34,002 bases of DNA, taken from assembly GCA_024635625.1 (NCBI GenBank), contig JAGXIQ010000058.1:1-34002 (forward strand), written 5' to 3'. Below, one piece after another: positions 32,933 through 34,002 of this stretch. Made by a program: the position numbers and the translations under genes. The notes below the pieces were generated by a model. That model was not told the DNA's origin. It saw only the letters and a program-made list of their open reading frames with translations, and did not search any database. The first letter of the stretch is position 1. Every line of letters begins with the position of its first letter. The DNA comes from Loktanella sp. GTDB lineage: Bacteria; Pseudomonadota; Alphaproteobacteria; Rhodobacterales; Rhodobacteraceae.

Positions 32933-33510
32933 GTGGGGGAAACGTCCGGCCCCACTTGATGTTCCGTCCCGCGCAAGCAGACCTTGGTCGCCAGAATTGC
33001 AAAGACCATCGCTGGCAAACCTATAAAGACCGCCAGAAATGGGATGACCATGGTCAACCAACCCACAACAAACCCCATGACGATCACCATCGGGACCATC
33101 AAAAATAGCTCCACACTATCGGTGGGAGCCTTGGCAACACCGAACGCGCCCAGAAAGAGGCCGAAGACAACTGGCGAAAAAAGCACCGACATCCAGTCGC
33201 CACGCCACCATGCCGCTTTGAACGTCGTGATGCCATGTCGTCCCATGTCCCTGATCGCGATCAAGGCCATCAGGATCGATGGCCCGATTACAAAGACGAT
33301 CCGCTGTTCCAGCGCCAATATGGAATAACGCGGAAAGCCTTCGGGAAAGAAAGGGATATCGGGGCCTGTTAGGAATCCCGCCAGCAGCAGCGCTGGGTTC
33401 AGGAGGCCGCAGATCACGAACAGTCCGATCCACCATACGGATGCAGGCGCAAACCCGTATCGCTGCGCGGGCTGGGTCATGGGTTCCTGTGTCGGACTCT
33501 CATTGGTCAT
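32929..33510 (-). CDS. Predicted integral membrane protein, function unknown
   Basis: This 193-residue protein has about four to five hydrophobic segments (around 26-48, 70-85, 108-128 and 135-175) after a polar N-terminus rich in Pro/Gln/Thr. Charged residues sit mainly between segments, giving a plausible polytopic inner-membrane protein. I do not recognise a family motif. An alternative start is the methionine at residue 11 (33480), which would keep all membrane segments. It is transcribed divergently from pnp and is translationally coupled to the GreA/GreB-family gene through an ATGA overlap. Confidence 0.75.
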   Translation of the reverse strand: MTNESPTQEPMTQPAQRYGFAPASVWWIGLFVICGLLNPALLLAGFLTGPDIPFFPEGFPRYSILALEQRIVFVIGPSILMALIAIRDMGRHGITTFKAAWWRGDWMSVLFSPVVFGLFLGAFGVAKAPTDSVELFLMVPMVIVMGFVVGWLTMVIPFLAVFIGLPAMVFAILATKVCLRGTEHQVGPDVSPT

Positions 33511-33726
33511 TTTCCGACTTTGGCACGGCTCTGCGTCAAGATCGACTCGGGATCACGCCCCACCACACCCCGCTTTCAATGCAGGCCATTTTGCTGTATG
33601 GCCCCGCCATCTGTGACGTAACGCAAAGACCCCGGCGTTGTGCAAAGGACAGGGGTCGGCGGCATGGGGCCGCCAATCAACGGGCCACCCGGACCGCCGG
33701 GATTGGCCCAATATGAAAGACGATAG
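33511..33726. promoter_or_regulatory. Divergent promoter and pnp leader region
   Basis: The right part can fold in alternative ways in the plus-strand RNA. GGCGGC (33658-33663) pairs with GCCGCC (33669-33674). Further on, GGGCCA (33682-33687) pairs with TGGCCC (33704-33709) around a CCGG-ACCG-CCGG hairpin (33689-33700), and GCCAATC (33672-33678) can instead pair with GATTGGC (33701-33707). The last hairpin ends 17 bases before the pnp ATG. I see no tRNA or small gene here. Confidence 0.5.
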
Positions 33727-34002
33727 ATGTTTAATGAAGTGAAGAAATCCATGCAGTGGGGCGAAGAGACGCTCACACTCGAAACGGGCAAAGTCGCCCG
33801 TCAGGCCGACGGTTCGGTCATCGCCACGCTGGGCGAGACGTCCGTCATGGCCAACGTGACGTTCGCGCGCAAGCAAAAGCCCGGTCAGGACTTTTTCCCG
33901 CTGACCGTCCACTACCAAGAAAAGTATTACGCTGCCGGCAAAGTGCCCGGTGGTTTCTTCAAGCGTGAAGCCCGCCCGACCGAAAAAGAAACGCTGACCG
34001 CG
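33727..34002 (+). CDS. pnp: Polyribonucleotide nucleotidyltransferase, N-terminal part (runs off the window)
   Basis: The first 92 residues of polynucleotide phosphorylase are present, a 3'-to-5' exoribonuclease of the RNA degradosome. The sequence is typical: [40 protein letters not shown], and the conserved [20 protein letters not shown] segment followed by [14 protein letters not shown], all within the first RNase PH domain. The rest of the gene lies beyond the right edge. The ribosome-binding site is weak (GAAAGA region) and a stable hairpin lies close upstream, which fits translational or decay-linked autocontrol known for pnp in other bacteria. It is transcribed divergently from the membrane protein gene. 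Confidence 0.97.
   Translation, partial: MFNEVKKSMQWGEETLTLETGKVARQADGSVIATLGETSVMANVTFARKQKPGQDFFPLTVHYQEKYYAAGKVPGGFFKREARPTEKETLTA

Noticed and set aside
33511-33657. tRNA or small RNA gene in the pnp upstream gap
   Set aside because: No cloverleaf could be built and no CCA-adjacent acceptor stem or T-loop consensus was found.
1-34002. Mobile element, prophage, CRISPR or defence island
   Set aside because: No transposase, integrase, phage structural gene, direct-repeat array or recognised defence domain was seen. RecQ and DUF1643 occur in defence contexts elsewhere but here have no such partners.

Overview
The window looks like chromosomal DNA of a GC-rich marine Alphaproteobacterium of the Rhodobacteraceae (Roseobacter group). 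The grounds are protein style, typical gene orders (mutL-rmuC; rsmB-heparinase-purH-lspA-DUF3035-M16 pair; rbfA/truB/rpsO/pnp), and a four-gene cluster resembling a singlet-oxygen/furan-fatty-acid-linked operon known from Rhodobacter sphaeroides. Coding is dense, with many 4-base start/stop overlaps. No rRNA, tRNA, CRISPR array, insertion sequence or prophage was recognised. No gene-free stretch exceeds 300 bases; the longest are 3089-3324, 33511-33726 and 32237-32437, and they hold promoters and leaders.

Layout. 147-3088 (minus): a YaaA-type peroxide-stress protein and RecQ helicase. 3325-5634 (plus): an operon of histidine phosphatase, glutathione transferase-like protein and saccharopine dehydrogenase-like enzyme. 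5631-9674 (minus): amine oxidase-like flavoprotein, DUF1365, GPH-type transporter and short-chain dehydrogenase. 9773-13172 (minus): mutL, rmuC and a small lipoprotein. 13297-21856 (minus): rsmB, heparinase II/III-like protein, purH, lspA, DUF3035 (BamF-like) lipoprotein and an active/inactive pair of M16 peptidases. 21924-23324: a small SdhAF4-type protein (plus) converging on a secreted hypothetical protein and dapB (minus).

23424-34002 holds the translation/RNA-metabolism backbone rbfA, truB, rpsO and pnp (partial, running off the right edge), interspersed with accessory genes: a phosphodiester glycosidase-like protein, DUF1643, a haloacetate-dehalogenase-like hydrolase, a frameshifted RTX calcium-binding protein, a NemR-like redox repressor with its enoyl reductase-type partner, a universal stress protein with an alanine/sodium symporter, and a GreA/GreB-family factor with a membrane protein.

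The most notable signals are: (i) a single missing base in an RTX gene, whose restoration gives a perfect nine-residue register; (ii) a NemR-like repressor that keeps both redox-sensing residues (Cys106 and Lys175) and has a TAGAC-N5-GTCTA palindrome just upstream; (iii) structured leaders before rpsO and pnp; and (iv) the flavoprotein/DUF1365/transporter/dehydrogenase lipid cluster. I did not find a clearly new multi-gene defence or mobile system.
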